12,058 nucleotides of DNA from the NCBI GenBank assembly GCA_008501655.1, contig QQUK01000301.1:1-12058 (forward strand). The letters are read 5' to 3'. The stretch is from Calditrichota bacterium. GTDB lineage: Bacteria > Zixibacteria > MSB-5A5 > GN15 > FEB-12. The notes under the pieces are model-generated. The model was not told where the DNA came from. It made no database searches and saw only the letters and a list, made by a program, of their open reading frames with translations. The position numbers were made by a program, and so were the translations under genes. Each line of letters begins with the position of its first letter. The stretch's first letter is position 1. Positions 1 through 6,887 of this stretch are shown one piece after another.

Positions 1-888
1 AAAGAGATTGGCTGCTCTTTAGAAGAACTTCAGCTATTAAACCCGGAGCTTCTCCGTCGGTATACTCCACCTAATACAAAGGGATATATCTTCAAAGTTC
101 CTAAAGGGAAATCAGATAAGTTCTGGGCTGCTTATGATGGTATGCCTTCACCTAAAGAAACGAGCTGGGTGCAGCATCAGATTCGTCGCGGTGAAACTGT
201 TTCGACTATTGCAGCAAAGTACGGTGTATCGCAATATGCTATCTTTGAGGCAAACAACCTGAGCCGCAGATCAAAAATTTATGCTGGTAAAAAGCTAATT
301 GTACCGGTGCCTCTGGACAAAAACTATAATAATAATTATACGAAACCGACTAAACGTACAGCAAGTAATTCAATTTATGCTGTTCAGTCCGGTGATACGA
401 TGTGGGATATTGCCAAAGCATTCGGTACAACAGTATCAGAACTTCGGAGAGCAAATTCAATAGTACGCGGTTCCCGAATTTATGTCGGACAGAAACTTCG
501 GATTCCAAGTTCAGCAAAAAACCTGAAACAGAAATCATCATCGACTTATGCATCAAAGTCAAACAGCAGTAAATCATCAAACAGCAGTACAGCCAAGACA
601 TATAAAGTGAAGTCCGGAGATACTCTCTGGGATATCGCCCGTAAATTTGGAACTACTACTGCCAGTATCAGAAACCAGAATAGTCTCGGTCGTTCCAGCC
701 GTATTTATCCGGGGCAGATCTTGAATGTGAATACAAATGTCAATTATGTCTGGCATAAAGTCCGCCGTGGAGAAACATTAAGTTCTATTGCGCAGAGATA
801 CAGAACATCTATTGCCCGCATAAGAGCAAATAACAATATCGATGACCCGCATACCCTGCAGATTGGTACAAATTTAAAGATTTATTAA
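1..888 (+). CDS. mltD: MltD-like membrane-bound lytic murein transglycosylase, C-terminal part (5' end outside window)
   Basis: The frame is open from base 1, so the gene starts upstream; the first internal ATG is at 142 but the coding sequence before it is clearly part of the protein. The first 45 residues (around NPELLRRYTPP and the following FKVPKG) match the linker that follows the catalytic SLT domain in MltD proteins. Four LysM domains follow, at window residues about 59-103, 125-169, 200-244 and 251-295, each with a G-[DE]-T core and a closing hydrophobic segment such as GQKLRIP. A Ser/Lys/Asn-rich linker lies between LysM 2 and 3. LysM domains bind peptidoglycan GlcNAc; the missing N-terminal domain would cleave glycan strands to form 1,6-anhydro-muropeptides in the periplasm. 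The stop is TAA at 886-888, 17 nt before sppA, suggesting co-transcription. The MltD assignment rests on the linker and LysM architecture; the catalytic Glu is not visible here. Confidence 0.85.
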   Translation, partial: KEIGCSLEELQLLNPELLRRYTPPNTKGYIFKVPKGKSDKFWAAYDGMPSPKETSWVQHQIRRGETVSTIAAKYGVSQYAIFEANNLSRRSKIYAGKKLIVPVPLDKNYNNNYTKPTKRTASNSIYAVQSGDTMWDIAKAFGTTVSELRRANSIVRGSRIYVGQKLRIPSSAKNLKQKSSSTYASKSNSSKSSNSSTAKTYKVKSGDTLWDIARKFGTTTASIRNQNSLGRSSRIYPGQILNVNTNVNYVWHKVRRGETLSSIAQRYRTSIARIRANNNIDDPHTLQIGTNLKIY

Positions 889-905
889 TGAAAGTATAAA
901 TAGAG

Positions 906-1823
906 ATGGCTAAAAAAAGAGATATTATAGTAGGAATCATAATCGCAGTTGTATTTTTGGGTGCGTTTGGGTTCATGGGTGTTATGTTTATTGGTCTTGT
1001 TGGTGGTTCCGATGGAGTTGGTTTAGGTTTGTCGGGATTGAGCGGTAATATCGGTCTGGTTGAAGTTTCAGGTGGTATCTATGAATCAAACGGCCGGAAA
1101 GTTATTGAACAACTTGAGGACTGGGCTGATAATTCATCTATCAAGGCGATAGTTGTTCATGTCAATTCTCCCGGAGGCGGTGTAGCTATCTCTCAGGAAA
1201 TTTATGATACCATGAACCGTATTCGGGATTACTCAGGGAAACCAATTGTGGTTTCAATGGCATCAGTTGCGGCATCCGGGGGATATTACATTGCTTGTGC
1301 TGCCGACAGGGTAGTTGCCAATCCCGGGACGATAACCGGCTCAATCGGTGTGATTTTTCAGTTTAATACTTTTGGCGATTTGATGGAAAAAGTTGGAGTG
1401 GAGACTGAGACTATTAAGTCAGGGGAGTTAAAAGATGTCGGTAATATGAGTCGAAGAATGACTGAAAAAGAAGAGTTGATGCTTCGTTCGGTCGTCATGG
1501 ATACTTATGAACAATTTGTCCATGTTGTCGCTGAAGGGCGGGGGAAAGACCCGGAAGAGATTTATCCACTCGCAGACGGCTCAATTTACACCGGACTTCA
1601 GGCGTATAATCTCGGATTAGTAGATACTCTTGGCGGTCTCAATGAAGCTGTCGAAATCGCAGCGCAGCTTGCCGATATGAGTGTGGAGCCAAAAGTGGCT
1701 CGTTTTTATGAACGTAAGCAGGTAGGGCTCTTTGACTTACTGGGAAAGCTTGATGGTCTGCTTGATAAAGCACAATCGATAAAAAGTGAGTCTCCAGAAC
1801 TTAAGTACTTGTTTGCCTATTGA
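906..1823 (+). CDS. sppA: Signal peptide peptidase SppA, short 36K-type (family S49)
   Basis: 305 residues, the length of the short single-domain SppA of Gram-positives and many FCB bacteria rather than the duplicated E. coli form. An N-terminal membrane anchor spans about residues 7-33, leaving the protease domain outside the cytoplasm. The S49 core is intact: VNSPGGG at 87-93 forms the oxyanion region, the nucleophile is Ser124 in VAASGGYY, and the general base should be Lys176 in SGELKDVG. The 52-residue Ser-to-Lys spacing is that of the Ser-Lys dyad in B. subtilis SppA. The conserved segment ANPGTITGSIGVI is at 138-150. The enzyme degrades cleaved signal peptides in the membrane. The start has no good Shine-Dalgarno, only AGAG just upstream. 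It follows the mltD-like gene by 17 nt and is probably its operon partner. No hairpin terminator is seen after the stop. Confidence 0.95.
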   Translation: MAKKRDIIVGIIIAVVFLGAFGFMGVMFIGLVGGSDGVGLGLSGLSGNIGLVEVSGGIYESNGRKVIEQLEDWADNSSIKAIVVHVNSPGGGVAISQEIYDTMNRIRDYSGKPIVVSMASVAASGGYYIACAADRVVANPGTITGSIGVIFQFNTFGDLMEKVGVETETIKSGELKDVGNMSRRMTEKEELMLRSVVMDTYEQFVHVVAEGRGKDPEEIYPLADGSIYTGLQAYNLGLVDTLGGLNEAVEIAAQLADMSVEPKVARFYERKQVGLFDLLGKLDGLLDKAQSIKSESPELKYLFAY

Positions 1824-1888
1824 TTACATCAAAAAAATATAAAATATTCTTAATTTTTTCCTTTTCTTTTCGTATAAAACAGCATATC

Positions 1889-1914
1889 TTGACCTGTACC
1901 ATAGAGTTATGGTA
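1889..1914 (+). promoter_or_regulatory. Candidate promoter with overlapping perfect palindrome upstream of the HU gene
   Basis: In the 174-nt gap between sppA and the HU gene, TTGACC at 1889-1894 resembles a -35 box. A perfect 7-bp inverted repeat, TACCATA (1897-1903) and TATGGTA (1908-1914) around GAGT, covers the spacer and the edge of the -10 position. The -10 itself is weak (TAAAGC at 1913-1918, 18-bp spacing). No T-run follows the repeat, so it is not an intrinsic terminator. It could be an operator or a 5' leader hairpin. The promoter call is tentative; the palindrome is seen directly. Confidence 0.4.
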
Positions 1915-1997
1915 AAGCATAAGAATTGTTTACAAAAAAAGATATAAATGAAAATAAAAGAAACTGAAATAAATGAATTAGTGACAGGGAGGACCCC

Positions 1998-2282
1998 GTG
2001 ACTAAAGCTGATTTGGTTGAAAAAGTAGCCGAAAAAACCGGTCTTACCAGAACAGATGTTGCTGTTGTGGTAGATTCATTCCTCGATACTGTAAAGAAAT
2101 CGTTGGAGTCCGGTCATAACATCGAAATCCGTGGTTTCGGCACGTTTAAAGTGAAACTTCGGAAAGCGAGAAAGGCTCGCAACCCCCGCACAGGTGAGGT
2201 GGTACCTGTACCGGATCGTAAAGTTCCGGTTTTTAAACCATCGAATGAGTTTAAGAATATGATAACGAAGTTAGATATCTAA
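1998..2282 (+). CDS. hup: HU/IHF-family nucleoid DNA-binding protein
   Basis: 94 residues, standard for the family. The N-terminal helices (TKADLVEKVAEKTGLTRTD) form the dimerisation body. The family signature runs from GFGTF at residues 46-50 through RKARKARNPRTGE at about 55-67, the beta arm that inserts into the DNA minor groove; the expected Pro of the RNP motif is present. It binds and bends DNA as a dimer and compacts the chromosome. The start is GTG at 1998, chosen because GGGAGGA (1987-1993) is an excellent Shine-Dalgarno at normal spacing. HU versus IHF subunit cannot be settled from one sequence; a generic HU homodimer is the simplest reading. It is followed after 22 nt by the small basic peptide gene, with which it is probably co-transcribed. 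Confidence 0.95.
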   Translation: MTKADLVEKVAEKTGLTRTDVAVVVDSFLDTVKKSLESGHNIEIRGFGTFKVKLRKARKARNPRTGEVVPVPDRKVPVFKPSNEFKNMITKLDI

Positions 2283-2304
2283 CTAAACCTTAACCGGAGG
2301 ATTA

Positions 2305-2400
2305 ATGCCAAGCGGAAAAAAACGCAAGCGTCATAAAATCAAGACGCATAAGCGTAAAAAACGTAGACGCGCAAATCGTCATAAGAAGAAGAATAAGTAG
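2305..2400 (+). CDS. 31-residue AURKAIP1/COX24 (mS38)-like basic peptide
   Basis: A tiny gene: ATG at 2305, TAG at 2398-2400, with a strong Shine-Dalgarno CCGGAGG at 2294-2300. The product begins MPSGKKRKRHKI and has 22 of 31 residues Lys, Arg or His (12 K, 7 R, 3 H). The pattern MPSGKKRKRHK..THKRKKRRR.NRHKKK is the one I recall for bacterial proteins annotated as AURKAIP1/COX24-domain, related to mitochondrial ribosomal protein mS38 and, more distantly, to actinobacterial bS22 on the small ribosomal subunit. A structural role on the 30S subunit is therefore likely but inferred. It sits 22 nt after the HU gene and precedes a structured 3' region ending in a terminator. It is shorter than most gene-calling cut-offs and easily missed. 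Confidence 0.85.
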   Translation: MPSGKKRKRHKIKTHKRKKRRRANRHKKKNK

Positions 2401-2552
2401 TCGTCTGTGTTTTGGAATTAATTTCCTGACAGTCAGGGAATTATGTTCCGTGTAGTAAGGCATCAATCCCTTAGTTCTGACATCAGATGATTCAGTACGT
2501 CTTGGAGGTATCCCTCTCTGATGTAGTGACTTATAACTTCATTCTGAATTTT
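2401..2552 (+). other. Structured 3' region of the HU operon (possible small RNA)
   Basis: This gene-free stretch lies between the basic peptide and the terminator. It has a small hairpin CCTGA-CAG-TCAGG near 2425-2440. It also has a larger element with outer helix CATCAGA (2481-2487) paired to TCTGATG (2517-2523) and inner helix GAGG (2505-2508) paired to CCTC (2513-2516). The two helices abut on the 3' side. TCTGA at 2476-2480 could instead pair with TCAGA (2483-2487), giving mutually exclusive folds. I recognise no known RNA family. Confidence 0.35.
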
Positions 2553-2586
2553 AATGCCTGTTTTTAAATAAACAGGCATTTTTTTT
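2553..2586 (+). terminator. Intrinsic terminator of the HU operon
   Basis: An 11-bp perfect stem, AATGCCTGTTT (2553-2563) with AAACAGGCATT (2570-2580), a 6-nt loop and an uninterrupted T-run from 2579 to 2586. It ends just before the next gene's start at 2602, so that gene must have its own promoter or depend on read-through. Confidence 0.9.
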
Positions 2587-2601
2587 GCCATAAGTATAAA
2601 T

Positions 2602-5448
2602 GTGAAACTCTATCTATCTATAATTACAATTGTGTTGTTCACGTCATTTGCTTCTCAAGCGGGAGAACGGACTGATTTTCTTGTTAATGATGATGCAGGA
2701 ACAGCAACGCAGAATAATCCCCGCATTGCCGTTTCTTATGACAGGTCGTTCATTATAACCTGGGTGGATTCAAGGAACGGTTCTAATGATATTTACATTC
2801 AGAAATATGACACAACTGGAAACAGAATCGGGAACAATATTTTAATTAATGATGATACTACTGATTCTTATCAATATGAACCGGCTATCGATGTAGATTA
2901 TGATGGATATTTTTCTATAGTATGGAAAGACTTTAGAAACGGTTCATATCCGTTTGACCCTGATGTATATCTTCAAAGATATGATTCAAGCCTTACACTT
3001 TCAGGTGTGAATGAAAATCTAACAAGCGTTGGAACCAATGCATTTAAAGAGACACCGGATATATCGGTATCACAGTCAGGATTAGGAGTTGTCGTTTGGG
3101 CTGACTACAGAAACGGGAACTGGGATATCTTTTGCCAGCTTTTAGCAGCAAACGGTTCATTAGTCGGATCAAATATATTAGTTAATGATGATGAATTCTC
3201 TGCACAGCAGCATTCTCCGAAAGTATCGATGTCAAATCAAGGCTGGTTTGTTGTCAGTTGGTATGATAACAGAAATGGAGATGATGACATTTATATTCAG
3301 CTTTTTGACACCACCGGTACAGCTCTGTTTGTAAACACAAAAGTTAATGAAGATTTAAATGGAAAAAGGCAGGCATTTGCGGATGTAGCCACAGATGGTG
3401 CCGGGAATTTTACGGTTGTCTGGGTGGATTGGAGAAACGGTACATATCCGGAAAATCCTGATATCTATTCTAAAAAATATAATTCTGAATTAGATATTCT
3501 TTCTGAAGAAGTAAATATTAATCTGGATGGAACATTTCGTGCTCAGCGGGAACCTGCCATATCCGCAGACCGTCTTGGTAATGTAGCTATAATATGGGCT
3601 GATTCTATTAGTAAGAGCTGGGATATTGCCGGACAGATGATAGATGTAGACGGAGTGGTAAGAGAAGAAAATTTTAAAGCTAATACAGATACCGATTCCG
3701 CACAGGTAAAACCGGATGTCGCACTGGATGGTAAATACCGTTACCTGACCTGGGTTGACCGGCGTAATGGTAATTATGATATATATGCAGCAATTCAAAA
3801 ATACAATGATCCGTCAATCGCCGTTTCAATGTCTTCTATTAGTTTTGACATGCTTGAGGGAGGAGCCTTGCCGTCAGCACAAGAACTGATTGTTGATCAT
3901 CTTGGATACAACCCTCTTGATTTTACAGTTACAAGTGATGTCGATTGGCTTGATGTGAGCCCTAACTCATCGACTACAACAGATACGGTAAGTGTTTCTG
4001 TTACATCGGATACGCTTGTTAAAGGAAATCACTATGGAAACCTGACTTTTGCTGATAATACATATGGAGACAGTTCGGTGATTGTACCGGTAAAGTTAAC
4101 TGTCTATTATCCAAGTATGAATCTGTCAAATGATACAGTTACACTTCAGGTCTTTGAAGGTATTGATAAAAAATATAGAGAATTGGTATTATTGGAAAAC
4201 GAATCGCTTGGTTCTTACAGTTGGACTGCAACGGAAACAAGCTCAGAGATCGAACTGTCAGCGTATAGTGGATTTGACAAAGACTCGGTGTATGTATCAA
4301 TAACACCTTCAACGTTAAGTGCGGGACAATATGTAGAATATATCGTCTTTGAATCTCAGAATGCAGACGGAGCACCGGATACATTGGTTGTAGAGATAGA
4401 AGTTGTCAATAATATGCCGTACATACTTCCAGTCCCGGATTCAATATTTATATATACTGACTCAATCGTCGGTGTGACAGAGGATATTACAGTAACGAAT
4501 TTTGGTATAGGTTCTCTGAATTGGGAAGCTACTGTCAGTGGTAACTTTTTTACAATAAATAATAACTCTGGCACTGATAATGACTTTGTTACCGTTACTT
4601 TCGATTCGGTAGCATTTGGCCGACATATCGGTTCAATTACTTTTTTAGATTCGTCTGCTTTTGAAGTAGAAACTGTTGTACCGGTCATTGTGGACTATTA
4701 TCAGAATTCAGATGATATCGTATCGGTCGGATCTGCTATTGTTGAAGCAAACAGTTCAGGTTCTGTTTCACTTACTCTTACATCGATTCAGAGTATAAAG
4801 CGAATATTTTGTCCACTTCGATTTGATACTACTTTTTTACAAATAGATTCAATTATGCCGTCACTATCTCATCCATCTATTCTCAATTTGAATAGCTCGA
4901 TTGATAATGAATATGGGATTTTTGAAATTGATTTAATTACCAACCCGAGTGATACAACGATACCTATTGGTGATTCACATCTTGCTGAGGTTTATTTTAC
5001 AACGAAATCAAGTATCGGGATCAGTACGATTGATTCTGCCATAACGGACAGTTCTTCAATTTTTCTGCTAAATCCTTCAGGGGAGATGTTTGCTCCGCAA
5101 ATAGTATCCGGAATAGTTGATGTAACGATAGCGACTGATATCTCAGATGAAACCGAACTTGAGCTACCCAAGGAAATATCGTTATCACAGAATTATCCCA
5201 ACCCGTTTAATCTTTCAACCACAATTGAGTTCTCTTTACCTGAGCGGTCAGAGATAACTTTAAATTTGTTTAATATTTTAGGTCAAAAAATCCAGAAGCT
5301 CGCCTTTGGTTATTTTCCTGCCGGAACTCATTCCGTTGAATGGGATGGTCATATTTCAGGTGGAGATATTGCCCCATCCGGCATTTATTTTTACCGTCTT
5401 GAATCAAATTCCTCTGTATTTGTCAAAAAAATGCTTCTTTTAAAGTAG
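2602..5448 (+). CDS. Secreted multidomain protein: propeller-like repeats, Ig-like domains, cohesin-like domain, T9SS sorting domain
   Basis: 948 residues. GTG start at 2602 without a Shine-Dalgarno, chosen because a proper signal peptide follows at once (KLYLSIITIVLFTSFASQA, cleavage predicted after Ala20). Residues about 30-401 hold seven repeats of about 55 residues with core W-x-D-x-R-N-G followed by D-[IV]-Y. Residues about 404-503, 504-604 and 605-700 are three Ig-like domains of the BACON/choice-of-anchor style, with W-L-x-V and closing V-P-V-x-[LI]-x-V strands. Residues about 704-842 resemble a cohesin-type domain. Residues 861-948 are a type A Por/T9SS sorting domain: SQNYPNPFN, then GIYFYRL and a KKMLLLK end. 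The protein is therefore predicted to cross the outer membrane by type IX secretion and be anchored or released at the surface. The ligand or enzymatic role is unknown; I see no catalytic motif. The cohesin-like call is the least certain. Confidence 0.88.
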   Translation: MKLYLSIITIVLFTSFASQAGERTDFLVNDDAGTATQNNPRIAVSYDRSFIITWVDSRNGSNDIYIQKYDTTGNRIGNNILINDDTTDSYQYEPAIDVDYDGYFSIVWKDFRNGSYPFDPDVYLQRYDSSLTLSGVNENLTSVGTNAFKETPDISVSQSGLGVVVWADYRNGNWDIFCQLLAANGSLVGSNILVNDDEFSAQQHSPKVSMSNQGWFVVSWYDNRNGDDDIYIQLFDTTGTALFVNTKVNEDLNGKRQAFADVATDGAGNFTVVWVDWRNGTYPENPDIYSKKYNSELDILSEEVNINLDGTFRAQREPAISADRLGNVAIIWADSISKSWDIAGQMIDVDGVVREENFKANTDTDSAQVKPDVALDGKYRYLTWVDRRNGNYDIYAAIQKYNDPSIAVSMSSISFDMLEGGALPSAQELIVDHLGYNPLDFTVTSDVDWLDVSPNSSTTTDTVSVSVTSDTLVKGNHYGNLTFADNTYGDSSVIVPVKLTVYYPSMNLSNDTVTLQVFEGIDKKYRELVLLENESLGSYSWTATETSSEIELSAYSGFDKDSVYVSITPSTLSAGQYVEYIVFESQNADGAPDTLVVEIEVVNNMPYILPVPDSIFIYTDSIVGVTEDITVTNFGIGSLNWEATVSGNFFTINNNSGTDNDFVTVTFDSVAFGRHIGSITFLDSSAFEVETVVPVIVDYYQNSDDIVSVGSAIVEANSSGSVSLTLTSIQSIKRIFCPLRFDTTFLQIDSIMPSLSHPSILNLNSSIDNEYGIFEIDLITNPSDTTIPIGDSHLAEVYFTTKSSIGISTIDSAITDSSSIFLLNPSGEMFAPQIVSGIVDVTIATDISDETELELPKEISLSQNYPNPFNLSTTIEFSLPERSEITLNLFNILGQKIQKLAFGYFPAGTHSVEWDGHISGGDIAPSGIYFYRLESNSSVFVKKMLLLK
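2761..3804 (+). repeat. Seven propeller-like protein repeats arranged as a three-unit super-repeat
   Basis: The conserved Trp of each unit is at residues 54, 108, 166, 220, 274, 332 and 384 of the 948-residue protein (codons starting at 2761, 2923, 3097, 3259, 3421, 3595, 3751). Spacings are 54, 58, 54, 54, 58 and 52. Units 2 and 5 share an insertion (YPFDPD, YPENPD), units 3 and 6 share WAD and WDI, and units 1 and 4 share IYIQ and DTTG. This indicates duplication of a three-unit block plus one extra unit. Seven blades would close a seven-bladed beta-propeller. Confidence 0.75.
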
Positions 5449-5529
5449 TTTTTCGCTCAATTTGGTAACTTTTTATCGCTCTTACCGTAAACCAACCTAA
5501 GAAACAGAACTACTTAAACGGAGGTTTAC
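5449..5529 (+). other. Short intergenic spacer, no terminator seen
   Basis: 81 nt between the T9SS protein and the three-repeat protein. I see no hairpin followed by a T-run, so read-through from the upstream gene is possible. The only clear element is GGAGG at 5520-5524, the Shine-Dalgarno of the next gene. Confidence 0.5.
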
Positions 5530-6774
5530 ATGAAAACTGCCAAAATTGTCTTACTATCAGCAACTGTGATTTTCCTGCTCTCATTCACTGCTTTTGCAGC
5601 TGATAATAGTGGTCGAATTTACGGAAAAATCACTACTGTAGACGGAGATGTTTTTGAAGGACTTATTCGCTGGGACAAAAACGAAGCATCATGGGTTGAT
5701 GTATTAAACGGCTCAAAAGAGCTCCCGAAGAAGAATAGAAAATATTCAGATAGAAAAAGATATAAAGATAGAGACCGTGATGGTTCAATTGAACTTTTTG
5801 GGATTAAAATCGGAGGCTCTTCATCATATTCTTTCAGTAATTCAGCACAATCCGGAATCCGATTCGGCCATATAAAATCTTTCGAAGTACTCTCAGATGA
5901 TGATCTTCTGCTGACATTAAAATCCGGTGAAGAAGTTGAACTTTCCAATGGGTCCACTGATATAGGTACAGATATCCGTGAGATCGTTATTGAAGATGAC
6001 TCTGAAGGTGAAATCGAGTTGACCTGGGAAGATATCGAAACAATTGAATTCTCATCGGCAAGAACTAATGAATCATCAAACTTAGGTGAACGTCTTTATG
6101 GGACGGTAACAACACGTCGTGGTGATGAACTTGTCGGTTACGTCTGCTGGGATATAGACGAAGTCCTGACTTCTGATATTTTAGATGGAGATGAAAAAAA
6201 CCGTTCCCGCAAAGTTCGATTCGATAAAATTGCCTCAATTGAGAGGTATAGTTCAAACGGTGCTGTCGTACATACTAAACGCGGTGATGAAATGCTCTTA
6301 CGCGGTTCAAACGATGTTGACGATAGTAACAGGGGGATAATCGTATCTGATAACGGGTTCGGACAAGTAACGGTACCATGGGACGAATTTGATAAAGTAG
6401 TTTTCTCAGAACCGCGGAGTCAGGTTACTTATGATGACTTTGACGGCGGCAAAAGACTTGAAGGCACAGTGTACACTGAAGATGGCGATGAATATTCCGG
6501 TCTCATCCGCTGGGATAATGATGAAGAATATACCTGGGAACTTCTTAACGGTGAATATCATGATTTAGAATATGAAATTGAATTCGGTAAAATCAAATCA
6601 ATTGAAAAGAAATCATACCGTTCTTCAATTGTAATTACCCGTGACGGTCGGGAGTTCAGACTCCGTGGTTCCAATGATGTTGATGAAGACAATAAAGGGA
6701 TTTTTATTCGGATGGATGACGGTGATGAGGTACTCGTAGATTGGGAAGATTTTGCAAAATTAGAATTGAAATAA
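5530..6774 (+). CDS. Exported protein with three beta-rich tandem repeats, family unknown
   Basis: 414 residues. ATG at 5530 is fixed by GGAGG at 5520-5524. A signal peptide covers residues 1-23 (cleavage after TAFA likely), so it is exported to the periplasm or beyond. Three repeats start at about residues 28, 186 and 307. Each has a first half G-x-[IV]-x-T-x-x-G-[DE]-x-x-x-G-x-[IV]-x-W-D with an L-[LD]-[ND]-G segment, as in ITTVDGDVFEGLIRWD and VYTEDGDEYSGLIRWD. Each then has a second half with an IxS-[IF]-E strand, an LRGSNDVD-type turn (residues 257-264 and 377-384, degenerate in repeat 1) and a closing W-[ED]-[ED]-[IF] strand. Repeat 1 carries about 40 extra residues (65-110), rich in Lys, Arg and Asp and then in Gly and Ser. 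There is no T9SS tail, lipobox or membrane segment after the signal peptide. I do not recognise the family. The [IV]-x-G-x-[IV]-x-T-x-x-G pattern recalls small beta-barrel or sheet modules, but no function can be assigned. Confidence 0.85.
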   Translation: MKTAKIVLLSATVIFLLSFTAFAADNSGRIYGKITTVDGDVFEGLIRWDKNEASWVDVLNGSKELPKKNRKYSDRKRYKDRDRDGSIELFGIKIGGSSSYSFSNSAQSGIRFGHIKSFEVLSDDDLLLTLKSGEEVELSNGSTDIGTDIREIVIEDDSEGEIELTWEDIETIEFSSARTNESSNLGERLYGTVTTRRGDELVGYVCWDIDEVLTSDILDGDEKNRSRKVRFDKIASIERYSSNGAVVHTKRGDEMLLRGSNDVDDSNRGIIVSDNGFGQVTVPWDEFDKVVFSEPRSQVTYDDFDGGKRLEGTVYTEDGDEYSGLIRWDNDEEYTWELLNGEYHDLEYEIEFGKIKSIEKKSYRSSIVITRDGREFRLRGSNDVDEDNKGIFIRMDDGDEVLVDWEDFAKLELK

Positions 6775-6789
6775 AACAACCGCCAAATT

Positions 6790-6827
6790 TGTTGTGCTGT
6801 TTTTCTCCCTCCATCGGCAGCACAACA
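6790..6827 (+). other. Long-loop hairpin with C-rich (anti-Shine-Dalgarno-like) loop
   Basis: A 10-bp perfect stem, TGTTGTGCTG (6790-6799) and CAGCACAACA (6818-6827), encloses an 18-nt loop containing CTCCCTCC. It lies just after the stop of the three-repeat gene and just before the bidirectional terminator, so on a plus-strand transcript it would be the penultimate 3' hairpin. The stem is seen directly; any regulatory role is inference. Confidence 0.45.
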
Positions 6828-6835
6828 TTGATATA

Positions 6836-6869
6836 AAAAAAACCCGACTTGATTCAGTCGGGTTTTTTT
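6836..6869. terminator. Bidirectional intrinsic terminator between convergent genes
   Basis: Stem with GC-rich core ACCCGACT (6842-6849) and AGTCGGGT (6856-6863), loop TGATTC, extended by an A-run on the left (6836-6841) and a T-run on the right (6864-6869). Read in either direction it is a stem followed by a U-run, so it serves both the plus-strand three-repeat gene and the minus-strand TPR gene. Confidence 0.92.
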
Positions 6870-6887
6870 ATATAAGAATTTTATTGT

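Noticed and set aside
2609..2620. TCTA repeated three times just after the GTG start of the surface protein, a possible phase-variation tract
   Set aside because: Three tetranucleotide copies are too few to expect frequent slippage, and the signal-peptide codons explain the sequence.
3490..4688. Minus-strand open frames of 80-110 codons opposite the T9SS protein
   Set aside because: No ribosome sites or recognisable domains; they arise from the AT-rich codon pattern of the real gene.
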